DNA of 64,000 nt from Paragyromitra xinjiangensis (GCA_038503065.1 JBCAMK010000021.1:1418273-1482272), one strand, 5' to 3'; positions 11,481 to 23,723 are shown, counted from the first letter of the stretch. Notes: generated from the letters alone by a model not told the origin. Made by a program: numbers and translations.

Positions 11481-11486
11481 TATAAA
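11481..11486 (+). promoter_or_regulatory. TATA box of the second HsbA-type gene
   Basis: TATAAA within TTTGTATAAAGAGC lies 134 bp before the ATG. It is followed by a long CT-rich leader typical of highly expressed fungal genes. It matches the layout of copy 1. Confidence 0.6.
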
Positions 11487-11614
11487 GAGCACACCCATAT
11501 CCTCCTCTCTCAGCTCCATCATTTCACCCTTCACTCTTCATTCATATCCAACACTCACATCCACACTCTCACCCCACTTCTAAAGTAACTAGTTCTTCTA
11601 AACTATCCATCAAA

Positions 11615-12261
11615 ATGCGTTTCTCTACCATCTTCACTGCCGCTGCCATGGCCTTCAGCTTTGTATCTGCTGCCACGCAAACTGAAACAATAGTACAGAC
11701 TTTCAAAGAAGTCACTACGCTATCTGACAACCTTCGTACTGAGACCCAAAAGATCAATCTTCTTAATGCCCCACTTCAGGGATTTGTAAGGCCAACCAGC
11801 AGCATCACCCTGTGCTATCACACTAACACACCCGAATAGAAAATCGCTCAAGGTTTCACTATAATCATCGCTAAGGTCACCGAGGCCTCCTCGATGCTCA
11901 GCAAACCCAGTATGGTTGAACTCAGTGATGCGGATGCCCAACCCGTCGTTGCAGCTTTGACCACCTTCGTCCAAGTCCACCAGGCCCTCCTCAACGTTGT
12001 CATTGGAAAGCACGGTCTTCTCACTTTGATTCCCTTCTTTGGGTCGATTCGCCAGGTTCTTGTTTCTTTGGAAGCTGCTGTTGACGTAAGTTCACTAACA
12101 ATCTCTTGAAGTTTTCGGAACGGGTACTAAATGTGGTACAGACCTTTGCGTTCTATCTCATTTATTTGATCCCCACCCAGAAGCTTGCTGCGGATACACA
12201 GTTTGGCAGTTTGGAAACCACCGTCAAGTTAGCCCAGGGTACCTACTCTACGCCGCTTTAG
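11615..12261 (+). CDS. HsbA-type secreted hydrophobic surface-binding protein, copy 2
   Basis: Three exons, 11615-11785, 11840-12085 and 12142-12261, encode 178 residues. Introns start GTAAGG and GTAAGT, carry CTAAC and TACTAAA branch sites and end TAG and CAG; all junctions are in phase 0. Residues 1-19 (MRFSTIFTAAAMAFSFVSA) form a clear secretion signal. The body is the HsbA fold (PF12296): an amphipathic helix region, then VHQALLNVVIGKHG and a final exon starting TFAFYLIYLIPTQK. By family knowledge it should be a secreted or wall-associated protein that coats hydrophobic surfaces and can help lipases or cutinases act. The third exon start at 12142 was chosen because it keeps the TFAxYLI block shared with copy 1. 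Confidence 0.85.
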
Positions 12262-14409
12262 GCGGTATTTCCACTTTGCAGTGTGGATCGGTCCACTAGT
12301 TAGCTAGCACTTGCTATTTCTTTTTATTTCTGGGGTTTTTTACGAAGTGTTTTGCTTTGGAATGCACTTGTGAGTTGCGAGATGGATGGGGTTGTTAACC
12401 GCAGAAAATAAATTATATGGTAGTTTCGATATTATCGAGGGTTTCCCAGTCTGCTATTGTGATTTGAAAAATGCCCCTTCTCTACGGCCGGACCTTAAGT
12501 GAAGCCACCTTATCCGGCACTTGGCGCGTGTGAATAAGATCTGAACCGTGATCGTTTCGTTCAGTTGTGGTTATCGCCAAACCTTTTCTAAATTGACTTA
12601 ATCTTTCGATTATTTAGCCAGTATACGCGAGCCGAAGCTAGAATCCATTCGGAAGGGCGAAGATGCATTTCCAGCATCACAAGCTATCACCATTGCTCAA
12701 TCAATCTGGATGTATTGTTTCAGGTGGCGCACCAACTAATCCTAAAGCAGGATTGCTTAGCTAATCGACCCAATATGTAGTCCTATATACTTTCCCGATG
12801 ACTTTCTTGCATGATACTGCCGGCATTAAAGGTGGCATATCTACTTAAGAAGGGGCTAGGGACTGTGTGCGGTAACCCGGTACTGCATGAACTATAATGA
12901 ATTCCACGTCTCACTATACGTCCCACAAGAGTATCATCATCTTCGATGGGCTAAGCATTGTAACGTCATACTAAGAGTCCAAACAAGAGAACTGCACTAT
13001 TTATGGTTAATGTGACCATGGCATGACAGACAGCAGTTCCTAGCCTATAGGTGGTGGTACAGTAGTGAGCCAGTGACTCACTCGATAGTCCAATCTAGTG
13101 AATGCTGTAGTTATTCTCAATTCCACAAGCTTCCCTAGTCTACTTGCGGCTTCAGCTCGATAGGATTTAGACTATTCGGCTGTATTCGGACTATGCATGG
13201 CTGCTTGAAGGGGCCGGCGAGCTATTTGGTAGGTCTAGAACTCTCCCTACTGGTCGAACTGTCGGCAGCGGACAGTCACACAGAAGTCAAAATAAAGTTT
13301 GGGCGTAGTGGACGTAATGAATCATGCTCGAAGGTAAAAAAGAATGCAAAATGAAATATGTGACTTGGAGGGAAAGGAAAGTATAGGATTTCGTGCCTTA
13401 AACCCCCTCTCCAGTAAAATAGAAGTATGTAAGCAAGTAACTTGGTATTTGAGTCGGATAGATGCTTTGATTCAGAACAGCTCAACCCTGTTCGACCTTC
13501 TATATGATCTACTCTCGACGGTTAATGCTGTAACTGCATCTAGGGGGTTTTCGCCTATAACAAGAAAGCAAGCGATCCGAAACGTAAACTTCCTCTGCCC
13601 ATGAAGAAAAGGCCGAGGAAGAGACTCTCTGGTTCAGGTATACTTCAGACCACCCACGAGTCAGCTCTGTACAGGCTGTTATCTTGGCAACCGTCGGGTT
13701 GCTCTTACCGAACAGATGCGAGCAGATCATCCGGTTGCCGAACAAGACAAACCACTGACCAATTGAAGCTATAGTAAGGGATAGCAGTTTACCGGTTGGT
13801 TAATACTAGCTACTACCAAGGTTCCCCGCAATGTTATTCCAGGAATACCCCACATACCATCTCCAGTTGGTGATTTACACGGTTAAATAGTACATAGTTG
13901 TTCCCGCTGAGTGGATCCACACGAAATAGGAATAACCAATTAGCCTAAAATTGAAGATCCACCAACTACTCCGAACAAAAGTCCACTTCCGTCCTGTGCC
14001 TGACGATATATCGTCTGGATTGCGAGATCTCCACATCAAAATTTCCTCAGAACTCAGCCGGAATGCTGATCGGTTGGGGCAAAACCCGGCTTTTGCTAGA
14101 ACTGAAGGGTCAACCGGGTCATATCTCTGGATATCATTTCTCGTACCAGATGCGCATGCATGTTCAGTATCTACCATCTGCAGTAGTTCTGTTGAGATAG
14201 AGAGAATCAGGAAAATTGGTTCTAAGAGGTAAGGTCGGGCATCCCAAGCGATCGGTAGATGAGTTGTGCATTCTACCGAGCTCCGCAGGTTCGCTACCAA
14301 ATATCCCGTTCAGCTGTGTCGAGCCAAAAATATAAATATCGAGAGCCTTCACGAGATGAATAACATTGCCCAGCAGCTTTCACCACAGTAGATTATCCTG
14401 TGAATCGAT
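12262..14409. other. Intergenic region without recognisable genes
   Basis: The largest frames here (13344-13604 plus, 13875-14300 minus) show no family motif and no splice context that joins them into a gene. The last few hundred bases are presumably the promoter of the glycosidase at 14410. Confidence 0.45.
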
Positions 14410-15933
14410 ATGGTCGTCTTATCATTTCTGGCCCTCCTTGGGTCTGTGGCATTGGCATCCGCCCGGAATACGTATTCTGCTTCAGTGGATCTATCTAAGA
14501 AAACTGGAACACCAACTCATGTTGCTTCCGGAATCCTATACGGCATCCCTGACACACCGAATGTCATTCCTGATAAATGGTTTACTACAATCGGCTTCAA
14601 CCATAATCGAGGTGGAGGAGCTCAGATCCCCGGAAACGACACAAAGGGATGGAGGTTAGGTTACGAACAATACGTGCCCCGATTCAACTCCTTTGCCTCG
14701 AACTACTGGACGACGAGGAAGTACGGTGGGACTTATGTTCTTCTGATCCACGATCTATGGGGTGTAAGTTCCGCATAATGTCGTAATTCTCTCGGTCGGT
14801 TTCTGACATCTACAGGCTGATGGAACTCAAGGGAGCGGCGGCATCTGGCCTTGCGATAATGGCGACTGCGGCGAATGGGACAAATTCCTCCGACAACTAG
14901 TTTCCGACATCCATGCCAATGGCATCGCAGACGGTCTGCAGATTGATCTATGGAATGAGCCTAACGGCTCAGGATTCTGGCCAAAAAGTCTCGAGCAATG
15001 GCTAGAGACCTATTCATGGGCCTACTACAGACTCCGTGAGCTACTTCCTGCAGCTCGTCTCGTTGGGCCGAGCACATCGACTCAGCCGGACCCTACCAGT
15101 CCGTGGTGGACCGAATGGGCGGCGTTTATCAAGCAGAACAACTCGATCCCTGATATCTATAACTGGCATTTACTCGGTGGTAATGTGGGTTTCTCTGGTG
15201 GTCCGGAGGAGGATGCCGGGTATTCGATCAGTCAGTTGAAGACTATTTTGGATACGTATGGGCTTCCTGATAGGCCGTATCAGGTTAACGAATATGGGCC
15301 TTGGGCTCTTCAGGTAGGTACAGGGCTAAAATTTGACTTGGCTAAAGATTATCTAACTTCTATCTCCAGAATCCTAGCAATTCAGCCTGGTTCATTACCA
15401 CCTTCGAAAGGTACAACGTCACAGGCCTCCGAGCAAACTGGGGTTCCAACCTCGGATCCGGCCAAGATCTCCACGATGGAATGGCACTTCTGGTTAACCG
15501 GAACTCCACCGCCGACGAATACTACGCACTAGCAGATTACTGGGTCTACGAGTACTACGCAACATACCAGACCGGTCAAAAGGTCGCCGTCACCCCCAGC
15601 GAGCTTTCATGGCTCGAAGTATACGCGACTGTCGACAGGAAGGCCCAGAGAGCTGGGATCCTTGCTGCCACTGGTAATACGCTTGCGGCAGGAGGGAGGG
15701 TGGGGAACTATACGATCGAGATTAAGGGAATTGCTTCGGAGCCTTGGTTGGTTAGGGGAGGGAAGGTGAGGGTTGTTATTGAGGAGTATCATAAGATTGC
15801 TCAATTGGCGGTGGCTACGGGTCCGGTTGTGTTCTCGGATAAGTTAATGAGGGTTGTGAATGGGAAGATTTCGGTGCCGTACAGTTTGACGAAGTCGTCT
15901 TCTACGTGGTCGATTAGTTTGCAGAGGCCTTGA
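14410..15933 (+). CDS. Secreted clan-A glycoside hydrolase, GH39-like
   Basis: Three exons, 14410-14763, 14816-15313 and 15370-15933, give 471 residues; all junctions are in phase 0. Residues 1-18 (MVVLSFLALLGSVALASA) are a signal peptide. The TIM-barrel region contains QIDLWNEPN, the clan GH-A signature whose Glu would be the acid/base, and later QVNEYGPW, where Glu would be the nucleophile. The C-terminal third, VGNYTIEIKGI and onward, looks like the beta-sandwich that follows the barrel. I place it nearest GH39 (beta-xylosidase type) as used in many fungal hypothetical proteins. Substrate specificity cannot be read from sequence, so another clan-A family is possible. Expected role: extracellular breakdown of hemicellulose or related glycans. 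Confidence 0.75.
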
Positions 15934-16604
15934 AAGAGTAGTGATGTGCCTGTATTAAAAAGTATATGAATATCTATCATTGTCAGTTCTTGTGTTCTCC
16001 TACAATCATAGTAGACTCAAGCATACATGTAGTGTTATCGAGAGTCATAACGTTGTAGAATGATTCCACTGTGATTGAAGACTCGCTTGTTCACATCTCG
16101 ATAATCACAAAACCTCACTCGGCTTGGCTCTTGGCACGCTGACTTTGTTAGCCCCCGCTCCCCCATCACCCAAGTCCGACATCTCGAACCCACCCTAGGA
16201 CGAGCAACCCCACAGAATCACCAGAACCCTTCCAAAGGATCTCGACTGACGAGCAGTAGAATGAAGGCAGCATCGGCCTTCTGCAGAAGACCTGTCATCA
16301 ACGGCCTGGGGAAGCTTTAGAAGGGACTGGGGCGATATCGGCTAGACACCTCCAGAACACCTCGGATGCTAAGCACAGCAGATCCCATCATCCACCAGAA
16401 ACATCCAGCAGGAGAATCCCTTGTTCTCGGCTGAGCGAAGCATCGTGCATCTTCTATCACGGCTATGCAGTACTTTCTTTGTTCGTGGTGAGTCACATGA
16501 CATGGTCGGATGAGTCATCGTGCCTATAAATACGCAGGCATCCCCCGCCAAGAGCTCGTCTATTCCTTGTTATCTCCAACCTCATCCCTCACCCACCTCA
16601 TCCC
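15934..16604. other. Intergenic and promoter region
   Basis: Contains the 3' flank of the glycosidase and the promoter of the next gene, with CTATAAATA at 16523-16531 about 80 bp before the ATG at 16605 and a CT-rich stretch after it. No other gene is visible. Confidence 0.5.
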
Positions 16605-18970
16605 ATGGCCCACTCCAACCCCCCGTACTTCGACAACACCGAGCCTCACCACTGGACCCTCCTCAGCTATCTCAACACCTGTTTCCCATCCCAGACTTCA
16701 TTCTCCACTAAGGAATATCACAAACAGTTCAACAGATGGTATCCCTCCATTGTGGACTTGAGCCACAGTGCAGAACCCAAGAAAGCTTCCGCCGCACGGT
16801 TGCTCATCGCACGGTTCCCGAAGGTATGGCCCTTTCCTGAGATCAGTATGATTATACTTCATCACCTCGCCTCAATACACCAGTGCTGGGACACAGATAA
16901 ACTGAACGCTTATCTGCTGTTCAAACTGAAAGCTTGCTGAGCCAGTGCTGGTCCCACCGGTCCCAGATGAATGGCTGGGTATATAGCCGGTGGGGTTGGC
17001 GATTCAACTAATGTCACTTGATAGGACAAAATCGCTGCTCGTAATTGGTTCAGCAACAGAAAGGGAACTGGCAAGCAGTATCGCAGTAAGGGTGGGAACA
17101 GTCGGGTTACGATCAAGCGGACCATCGAGAAACCCGGCGCGGTCACCATCGTTCAAGAAGTACACCAGAACCTATTCACCCCCGAATCGGCGGTTTTGCT
17201 TACGGGCCTAGCCTTCCTCGGAGTCCGCGCAACCAGCGACAGTTATTCATGGCCCTGTTAGCGCGGTCAATTCGGGTGTATTTCTTAATCCTATTATCGA
17301 CCAGCGTAGCGAATCTTCCACGCCGCCTACTTCCCATCACCATCAGGATGCCACCGATAGTCGGGATGTAATTTTTGTCTCTGCCCTACACTTTTGCGCT
17401 TTGCTGACTAGCTTCAGCATTCCTCGTATCCTGTCCCGTCAACTGTGATCAATGGAAGTGTCCAAGCGGTCAACTCTGGGACGTTCGTCAACCCCATTCT
17501 CGACCAACGCAGCAGCCAGGATAGTGACTCCCCCCTTTCGTCGCCTCCCTCTACCAACGATGATCCTGAATCGAGCTTCGAGGTATGTTATATTTGGGCT
17601 TCGTTATACTATAGTAGATTCGCTAACAGACTTTAGCCTGCATCCTCTGAGCCAGAAGAAGAAACCCCGTCATTCAAATTTTATAGCACCAGAAGAGTCC
17701 TCGAAGATATCGTACGTGATAGTAACCTGCCCACAAGCCACATAGCGCACCAAGGGATCATCGATCTCGGGGATAAGCAAGTGATGAGGTTGTTCGAGCC
17801 TTCCGAGCTCAAAGAGATGACCGCCCGTATCCCCCCAAAGCCAGAGATTGATCCTCTATTTATGAGTTCAATGGCAAGGTTTGCGCATGTTAGACTTCCC
17901 ATCCCTTTAGCCGAAGTTATTTTTACTTACCGTTTCACAGGCGAAAACTTTCGCTGATTTCAGAAATATTGCGGAGAATGTACCTTATCGTGAAGGAGAA
18001 TACAATCACAGTAAGCATGCACAAGCAGCTTGGGTTAACCAGGTCATTCTGTGGATGTAGGCCTCAACATGTTCCTTATTGCTTTTCACCCGATAATTGA
18101 CTCCTTGTAGGCTTCCTCTTCTGCATTCCTTCGGTGATCTACGCTCGCGGGAGTTGACTGAAGGGTGGTTCGACTCTTCTCTTTGGTCTATTTTAACTGA
18201 TTGCTGTTCTTTTTCCTTTCCCTGGATGACACTACGCCGGTATATCTTCTCTCGCCCTTAATTATTATCACTCATCTTCAGTCTCTAACCCTAGCTTTAG
18301 TAAGGAATTACCGTCGTGGTCTCTTAAGTCGCTAGCTTCTCTTACGGAGACTCGGACAGACAAGTCTAATCAAAGCTCTCATTTTGATGGAATTATTCAT
18401 GATCACAGTGATCCTCACCACCACGAATTCGCCATGTACGAAGTGGCAAAAGATTTCACAACTACTCAATCTGCCAAGTGGGTAAGTGACGAGCGCAAGG
18501 CGATCATCGGCATGCATGGTATGACACGCACTATCTCCGCTTCCGTTAACCACGATGAAACTACCCTAAAGAGCGTCCAGGTTATTGGTATAGTTCATGC
18601 AAGTAAGTCATCTTGCCTAAATGTCATCTATCTATAGTTCTTGGAACTCACTGGTTTTGTGATTAAGGGTTTTCCTTTATGGTCCTTATAGGGACTCCGT
18701 TGTCCCAAAGAGTGACTCTCATTTCCCGCGGTGACCTCCGTACAGTTCCATCCACAATCGAAACTTTACGAAATATTTTTCCCGTATTAAAAAGCCTCCA
18801 CTTTGCTATGGTTAGTCAATATTCACCTTTCCCCTTGCGATTCGACTACTTACATTCCTCAGAAAACAATGGATAGATGTAGAACTGCTCTCGCAAAGTT
18901 TCGTGATGGTAGCAATGCTAGTGGAACAGATGACAATTTTACGGAGAATCTAGAGAAGAGTGGCTTCTAG
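16605..18970 (+). CDS. Multi-exon fungal protein with homeodomain-like segment and conserved unknown C-terminal region
   Basis: The ATG has a good context (cccATGGCC). Supported exons are 16605-16823, 17025-17159, 17212-17367, 17418-17582, 17637-17878 and 17941 to about 18010; further exons run near 18110-18240 and 18300-18605, and the last coding exon ends at 18970. Exon 2 reads KIAARNWFSNRKGTGKQ, resembling homeodomain helix 3 (WFxNRK), and exon 1 could supply the preceding helices. Exons 3 and 4 each contain a related block, VSAVNSGVFLNPIIDQRS and VQAVNSGTFVNPILDQRS, an internal duplication. The second half (LRSRELTEGWFDSSLW, MYEVAKDF, HGMTRTIS) matches a pattern I know only from uncharacterised, often expanded fungal proteins. 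The junction around 18010-18115 is unresolved. Possible function is nuclear, but this is inference from the homeodomain-like motif only. Confidence 0.6.
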
Positions 18971-19934
18971 TTGATCATTTCTCTTGAGATATTTCTCTTG
19001 AGACTTGGATCTTATTAGAGCTATTTCTTCACCATCTCTTCAAATTTTTATCAACCACACATATGCTTAATGCAACGCTTATAATATTTGCGAGGCAATC
19101 TAAGCAAGCGAGTCCAGCTGGCTGTTACAACCGCTATATGTTCATAATTTAGTGCAGATTAAAAATAAAATACAAATTTTGGCTGGCCATTGGAGTCGCC
19201 AACCCAAACACGTCAAGTAGACCTACTATCCGTAGATATTTACTTCTCAATTGAACTGCTTATGGGAAATAAAAGGTGTTGGGTTTTGCGATTGGCTCTA
19301 GGGCAGGCTATGGTGGGCATCCAATATTCTACTTTTTGTGGGTTAGTAACTCCTGCCTTATCGTGAACATAATCATCGGCAGCGAGTGATAAATCGTGCA
19401 AATATAACGAGGTTTGGAGCTCCTAAGAGTGTTTGACCTTCGGAATTCCCCGCCAGAATGCACCACAATATCTCAGCTCCGGTGAGTATAGGAATTCTAT
19501 CCTGTCAAACTTTTATTTCCTACGATACCTTGCCTGAGTACTTTCCGGATCAACATTATCATTCCTCGGGCCAGAAGACGCTCACGGGTAGCTAGATTCT
19601 CAAGAGAGTGATATATAACTAGAGTAAATACATTTTTACATTAAAATTTTGAAGTCCGGCATGCAAAAACCACAAGACCATCTCACCGCTCCCTCAGTAC
19701 TAAGGTATCAGAGAGTACTGAGGGAGTGGGGAAAAGTCTGTCACGAAACTTGACCGCCAACTCAAATCAAGCCTTGAAATTTTACAGCAACCTTACAGAA
19801 AGTAGAAAGGCTTCAGAGATAGAGAAAATTAAAGGTCACTTAACGAAAGAAGAGCCCCAGAGTGTTGAGGGTGAAGGGAAGAACCGCCGCTATGACAGAC
19901 TTTCCCCTACACTCGTAGTACATACGTACGCATC
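18971..19934. other. Intergenic region between convergent genes
   Basis: Short AT-rich flank shared by the ends of the upstream gene (plus strand) and the sugar transporter (minus strand). The only structured feature is the hairpin at 19689-19726. Confidence 0.5.
19689..19726. repeat. Perfect 13 bp inverted repeat (hairpin)
   Basis: CTCCCTCAGTACT at 19689-19701 is exactly inverted as AGTACTGAGGGAG at 19714-19726 with a 12 nt loop. It lies about 210 bp beyond the stop codon of the minus-strand transporter gene, in its 3' region. It could be an RNA hairpin in a long 3' UTR, or a relic of a small inverted-repeat element. Confidence 0.7.
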
Positions 19935-22048
19935 TCAAGCCTTCACCAGCCTCCCAACATTCGCATCCTCCTCTTCCTCAACCGCCATCTTCGCAGCCGA
20001 TGCGTCCAAACTCTCAACCATAACCTCATCACCAAACAACGCATTGATCTCCTCCAACGACTTGCCCTTCGTCTCTGGGAAGAACGAAAACACTGTTAAT
20101 GCACCACATGCATTTGTAACGATGAAGACCACATAGTACTTCCACCCGATATTGGCGAACGCGATAGGTGATACTTGGTTAAAAACGATGTTGACGAGGA
20201 CGTTACACATGATCGACAATGAAGAGCCCTGGGCGCGGATCGCTTGATTAAGGATCTCTGGAACGTAGATATAGTGGATTGAGTTGTATCCGAGGGAGTA
20301 TCTAGTGTGGATAGCCATGAGTAAAAGGTTTATCTAATATCGGATTTGGTGGTTATAGCCTTACATTATGGAGAAGAGGAAGATGAATGCGATGGTCCAT
20401 CCTTGCCCTACGCGGTTTGTACCGCTTGCGAAGGCGGCGGTCATAGCCATGATGAGAGACATGTCGATTGTCATGATGATTCCGGTGATCCAGAGGGTTT
20501 TCCTTCGGCCCCATCGGTCAACGTAGAGAAGACAGATGATCTAGTAAGGTGTGTTAGAAGGTTGGTGTTTGGAGTTGTGGATTGTAGGAGTGGTCTTACG
20601 TTGGCAAGAGGTCCAACCATTCCGTAGCAGCCGGCGAGAAGGGTTACCATGTGGCCGGTGATGCCGACTCCTTTGTATAAGTCTGTCTGGTAGTCTGTAT
20701 GGCTTTTGTATTAGTTTCCATCAATCTAGGATGTATTTAGGGCTTTGACGAGGAAAACTCACAGTTGATAACGTTGATTCCTGTGAATATTCAAAAAGCG
20801 ATTAGCATTTAGTGAAACTACCAGAGTTTGAATGAGTATTCAAAACACCTACCACTCAATTGGGTAAACACTTGGACGAGAATCGCCAAAATCAATCTTT
20901 TCCGATAACTAACCCTAGTCACTAATTCCTTGATGCTTCTCACGTTGACACTGTTTTCAAACCGGATCTGCTCTCGCATCTGATTGAATTCGGCGCGAAG
21001 GAACGCTTCATCCTGACCATCACCGTGGAGACGCTTCAGCACGGTGAATGCTTCATCATCACGTTCCTTCTCCAGGAGCCAACGCGGAGAGAATGGGAGC
21101 CACCATAAGCCGGCGAGGAGGATGATTGCAGGTAAACATTCTGTATAGATTTAGGATCATAATCATGTTGAGTGCATAAGGATGTTTCTTACGGAGTGCT
21201 AGTGGAAATCGCCACTTGAAGTCTCCGTGGGCATATGAGCACCCGAAACCAATCCACTAGAACATCAGTTAGTACTGTATATATCAATTCAAAAATCCCA
21301 CGGTAATAACAGGTAACTTGCATTGGCTGCAGCGAACCCAAACCCTACGAACTGGGCGTGGAGACCGGCAATCATTCCTCTCTTTGCGGGTGGTGCAATC
21401 TCACTGTTGTAGATTGGGATTGTCATATCTATATTGTCCCGTATCGTCAGAAACCGGTCTATCCAAATAGACTATTCGATCAGGATCAGTAACACACTCA
21501 TCATTCCCACCGCGAAGCCACCCAAAATCCGACCAACGATTAACATGTAAATGTTGACAGAGGCAGCCTGAATAACCCCCGCGATAAGCGCAATGAGCGC
21601 AGCAAACTGAATCGTCCTTTTTCGTCCTAGATAATGTTAACATGACCCGGCGCCTCAACATGTGTGCTTTTTGGGCAGAATTACCCCATGCGTCCGCAGA
21701 CCATCCAGCAAGCAAGACACCCAAGAACGACCCACCACCAAAAGTTGATACCACAGCCCCTTTGAGTGATGCTACTAGATCTTAGCCTTTGCCGAGCATA
21801 TAATACATCCCTAGAAAGAGTCATGCTTACGGGTAAATGGTGCGAAGTACTCAGTGAATGTATCGTGTGAGATCGTGGTGGAAATGATACCAGAATCTAT
21901 ACCATAGAGGAGAGAGCCAACCTGCGCTCAGAGTGGGGATTAGCCAGTATTAGGGTCACCATGAAGAGATTTAACTTACTGCTGCAAATGTAGAACACCC
22001 CCAGGTGTACAGATTGACATTGTCTCTTTGATTTATTGAAGGCGACAT
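19935..22048 (-). CDS. MFS sugar transporter (sugar porter family)
   Basis: A minus-strand gene of several short exons. The start MSPSINQRDNVNLYTWG (22048 downward) leads to GSLLYGIDSGIIS, GRILGGFAVGMM, the loop with PIYNSEIAP and KRG, FSPRWLLEKER, QLSGINVINYYQ, VDRWGRRKTLW, then the last exon ending in FFPETKGKSLEEI and a short acidic tail (stop at 19935). These are the hallmark sugar porter motifs: the D/G-R-R/K loops, PESPRWL-like FSPRWLL and PETKG. It should be a 12-helix plasma membrane proton/sugar symporter or facilitator. The full exon chain reads through in frame when GT/AG introns of about 50-60 nt are removed; I see no break. It is transcribed divergently from the GH31 gene at 24169, which suggests a shared sugar substrate. 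Confidence 0.85.
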
Positions 22049-22603
22049 TGGAGTATCTAATGATTACCTTTTCGAATCTTCTCTTAGCTATATATCAAAT
22101 TGGAGGTTCTCCCACGAGAATTTATAAGCCCTAGGTTTGACTAACCAGGATCTGGATTTTAATTTAGGAAACCCAAGTCCCTGGGTACCGGACCTGGAGA
22201 ACCTGGATAACTCCCTTGAATTTGATGGGATCGCTTATAGCCGACAATATAAACACTAATAGTGGGGTTAGCGCATGCGCGAGAAGTCGTGGGGTAATAA
22301 CGTGGGGGGCAGGGTGCTATGATACCCACGGATCATCGCCATAGCTAGCTTTCGGAGCCAGATATCCGAGAACTACCTTTTCTTATTGAAGCCTAGAGAA
22401 ACTCGCTTGGGTGTAGGAAATGGCTATATATACTGCGGGGTGCTGCTGTAATTTAACCGCGATATGATCCAATAGGACAGCTTCCTAGTGATCGTAGATA
22501 TTCAGCCTTAGCTTTCTGATAACTTACCAAATTCCGTACACTCAAGAGGCGTCGGACCACAGGAATCAAAGTCGGTCCTCGGATCATATCCATGCGAACT
22601 TCG

Positions 22604-22963
22604 TGTACTCGTAATTGAATGACGTTTCCGAACTGGCCCGGTCCGCATAGAGGTGCAGACCAGTAGTGAAGTAGCGAGAAGCAGATTCTAGCCAACAGAG
22701 CAGTGAATCTTAGTCGAAATGAGGGTGTATGTGACTTGTATATCTAGTTCTGAGGCTCAAGTCTAAAACCCCCGACTTGAGCGACCATGGTGTTCACTGC
22801 TACTTTGTTGGCTAGGCCCCAGGTACATGCTGTTCACTACTAACTGACTGGCTGGAGTTCGCTACTTAATTTGCTGCTCTCTAATTATAACCCTCTACTG
22901 GTCTGCACCTCTATGCGGACCCAGGCCAGTTCGGAAACGTCATTCAAATACGAGTAGAGTACG
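22604..22963. mobile_element. MITE-like element with about 62 bp terminal inverted repeats
   Basis: The left arm (22604-22664) contains TTGAATGACGTTTCCGAACT then GGCCCGGTCCGCATAGAGGT and GCAGACCAG. The right arm (22896-22963) is its near-perfect inverse: CTGGTCTGCACCTCTATGCG, then GACCCAGGCCAGTTCGGAAA and CGTCATTCAAATACGAGTAG. The 230 bp between them has no coding capacity. The long arms suggest a foldback element. It lies upstream of the transporter, between it and GH31. Confidence 0.8.
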
Positions 22964-23066
22964 TGTAATGATATTCGAATTCCTTTTACCTTTTTACCCG
23001 CCCTTCAAACGATCCCCCACACTTTTAACGCCACCGGGCTTGACTGATGAGCTTCCTAATTATCCT

Positions 23067-23178
23067 ATAGTCCGGTAAAGCTGACCCCCCTGCAAAGGAG
23101 TCTCTTGTTAGTGAGGTTTCAGTTAACTTGTGTTGAGCCACAGTATACAGGGGGATCAGCATTTTTTTACCGGACTAT
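23067..23178. mobile_element. Small MITE-like element, ATAGTCCGGTAAA termini
   Basis: ATAGTCCGGTAAAGCTGACC, continuing CCCCTG (23067-23092), is inverted as CAGGGGGATCAGCATTTTTT then TACCGGACTAT (23148-23178). Both ends carry the same 13 bp, the total length is 112 bp and it is non-coding. A partial relative sits at the very start of the window (34-64). Confidence 0.8.
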
Positions 23179-23723
23179 GTTAACATTTGGGGCACATAAT
23201 CTTCCGAATACTTATAATTAGCAATAAAACTAACATCCTGCGGAGAGCTTGGCGTACGAGCTGCCAAGCACACTGCTCTAAAGGGGAAGTTAATTGCCTC
23301 TATGTAGAGAGAATCTGGGTTGGAGTAATGCAACCCCGAAACTTCAGTTCAGTAGTAACGTATACGTAACAAAAAGCACTTTCGGTAGTCAACTTTGAAT
23401 GTACATAAATATTTTAACAGAACTCTGTTGATCGAGAGGAATGACGACCCACGGACCTTCCTGGGCAGGATCATTTGTGTAGTGCTTAAAGGGAGAGATT
23501 GCTAGAAAAATCAACAGCTAAACTGAGTTCGGACGAGTGCCAGACATTCTCCACTAAAATCTAGGTTGAGTGCCGGATAATTCTAGTCCCTTAACATCGC
23601 GAGTCGCAAGGGTCTGAGGGGTGGGGAGCACCGAGCATTGCGCATGCTCCATTAGTTCTCTCTACGGATAATTTAAAGACGTTCCCCGCTTCGCCGGAGC
23701 ATCTGCTGCCGTTCAATTGGAAA

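Noticed and set aside
13875..14300. A 141-codon minus-strand frame upstream of the GH39-like gene
   Set aside because: No recognisable motif, no splice context, and it overlaps an equally long frame on the other strand. The region is more likely the promoter.
19726..20136. A 136-codon plus-strand frame
   Set aside because: It is the antisense shadow of the last exon of the minus-strand sugar transporter.
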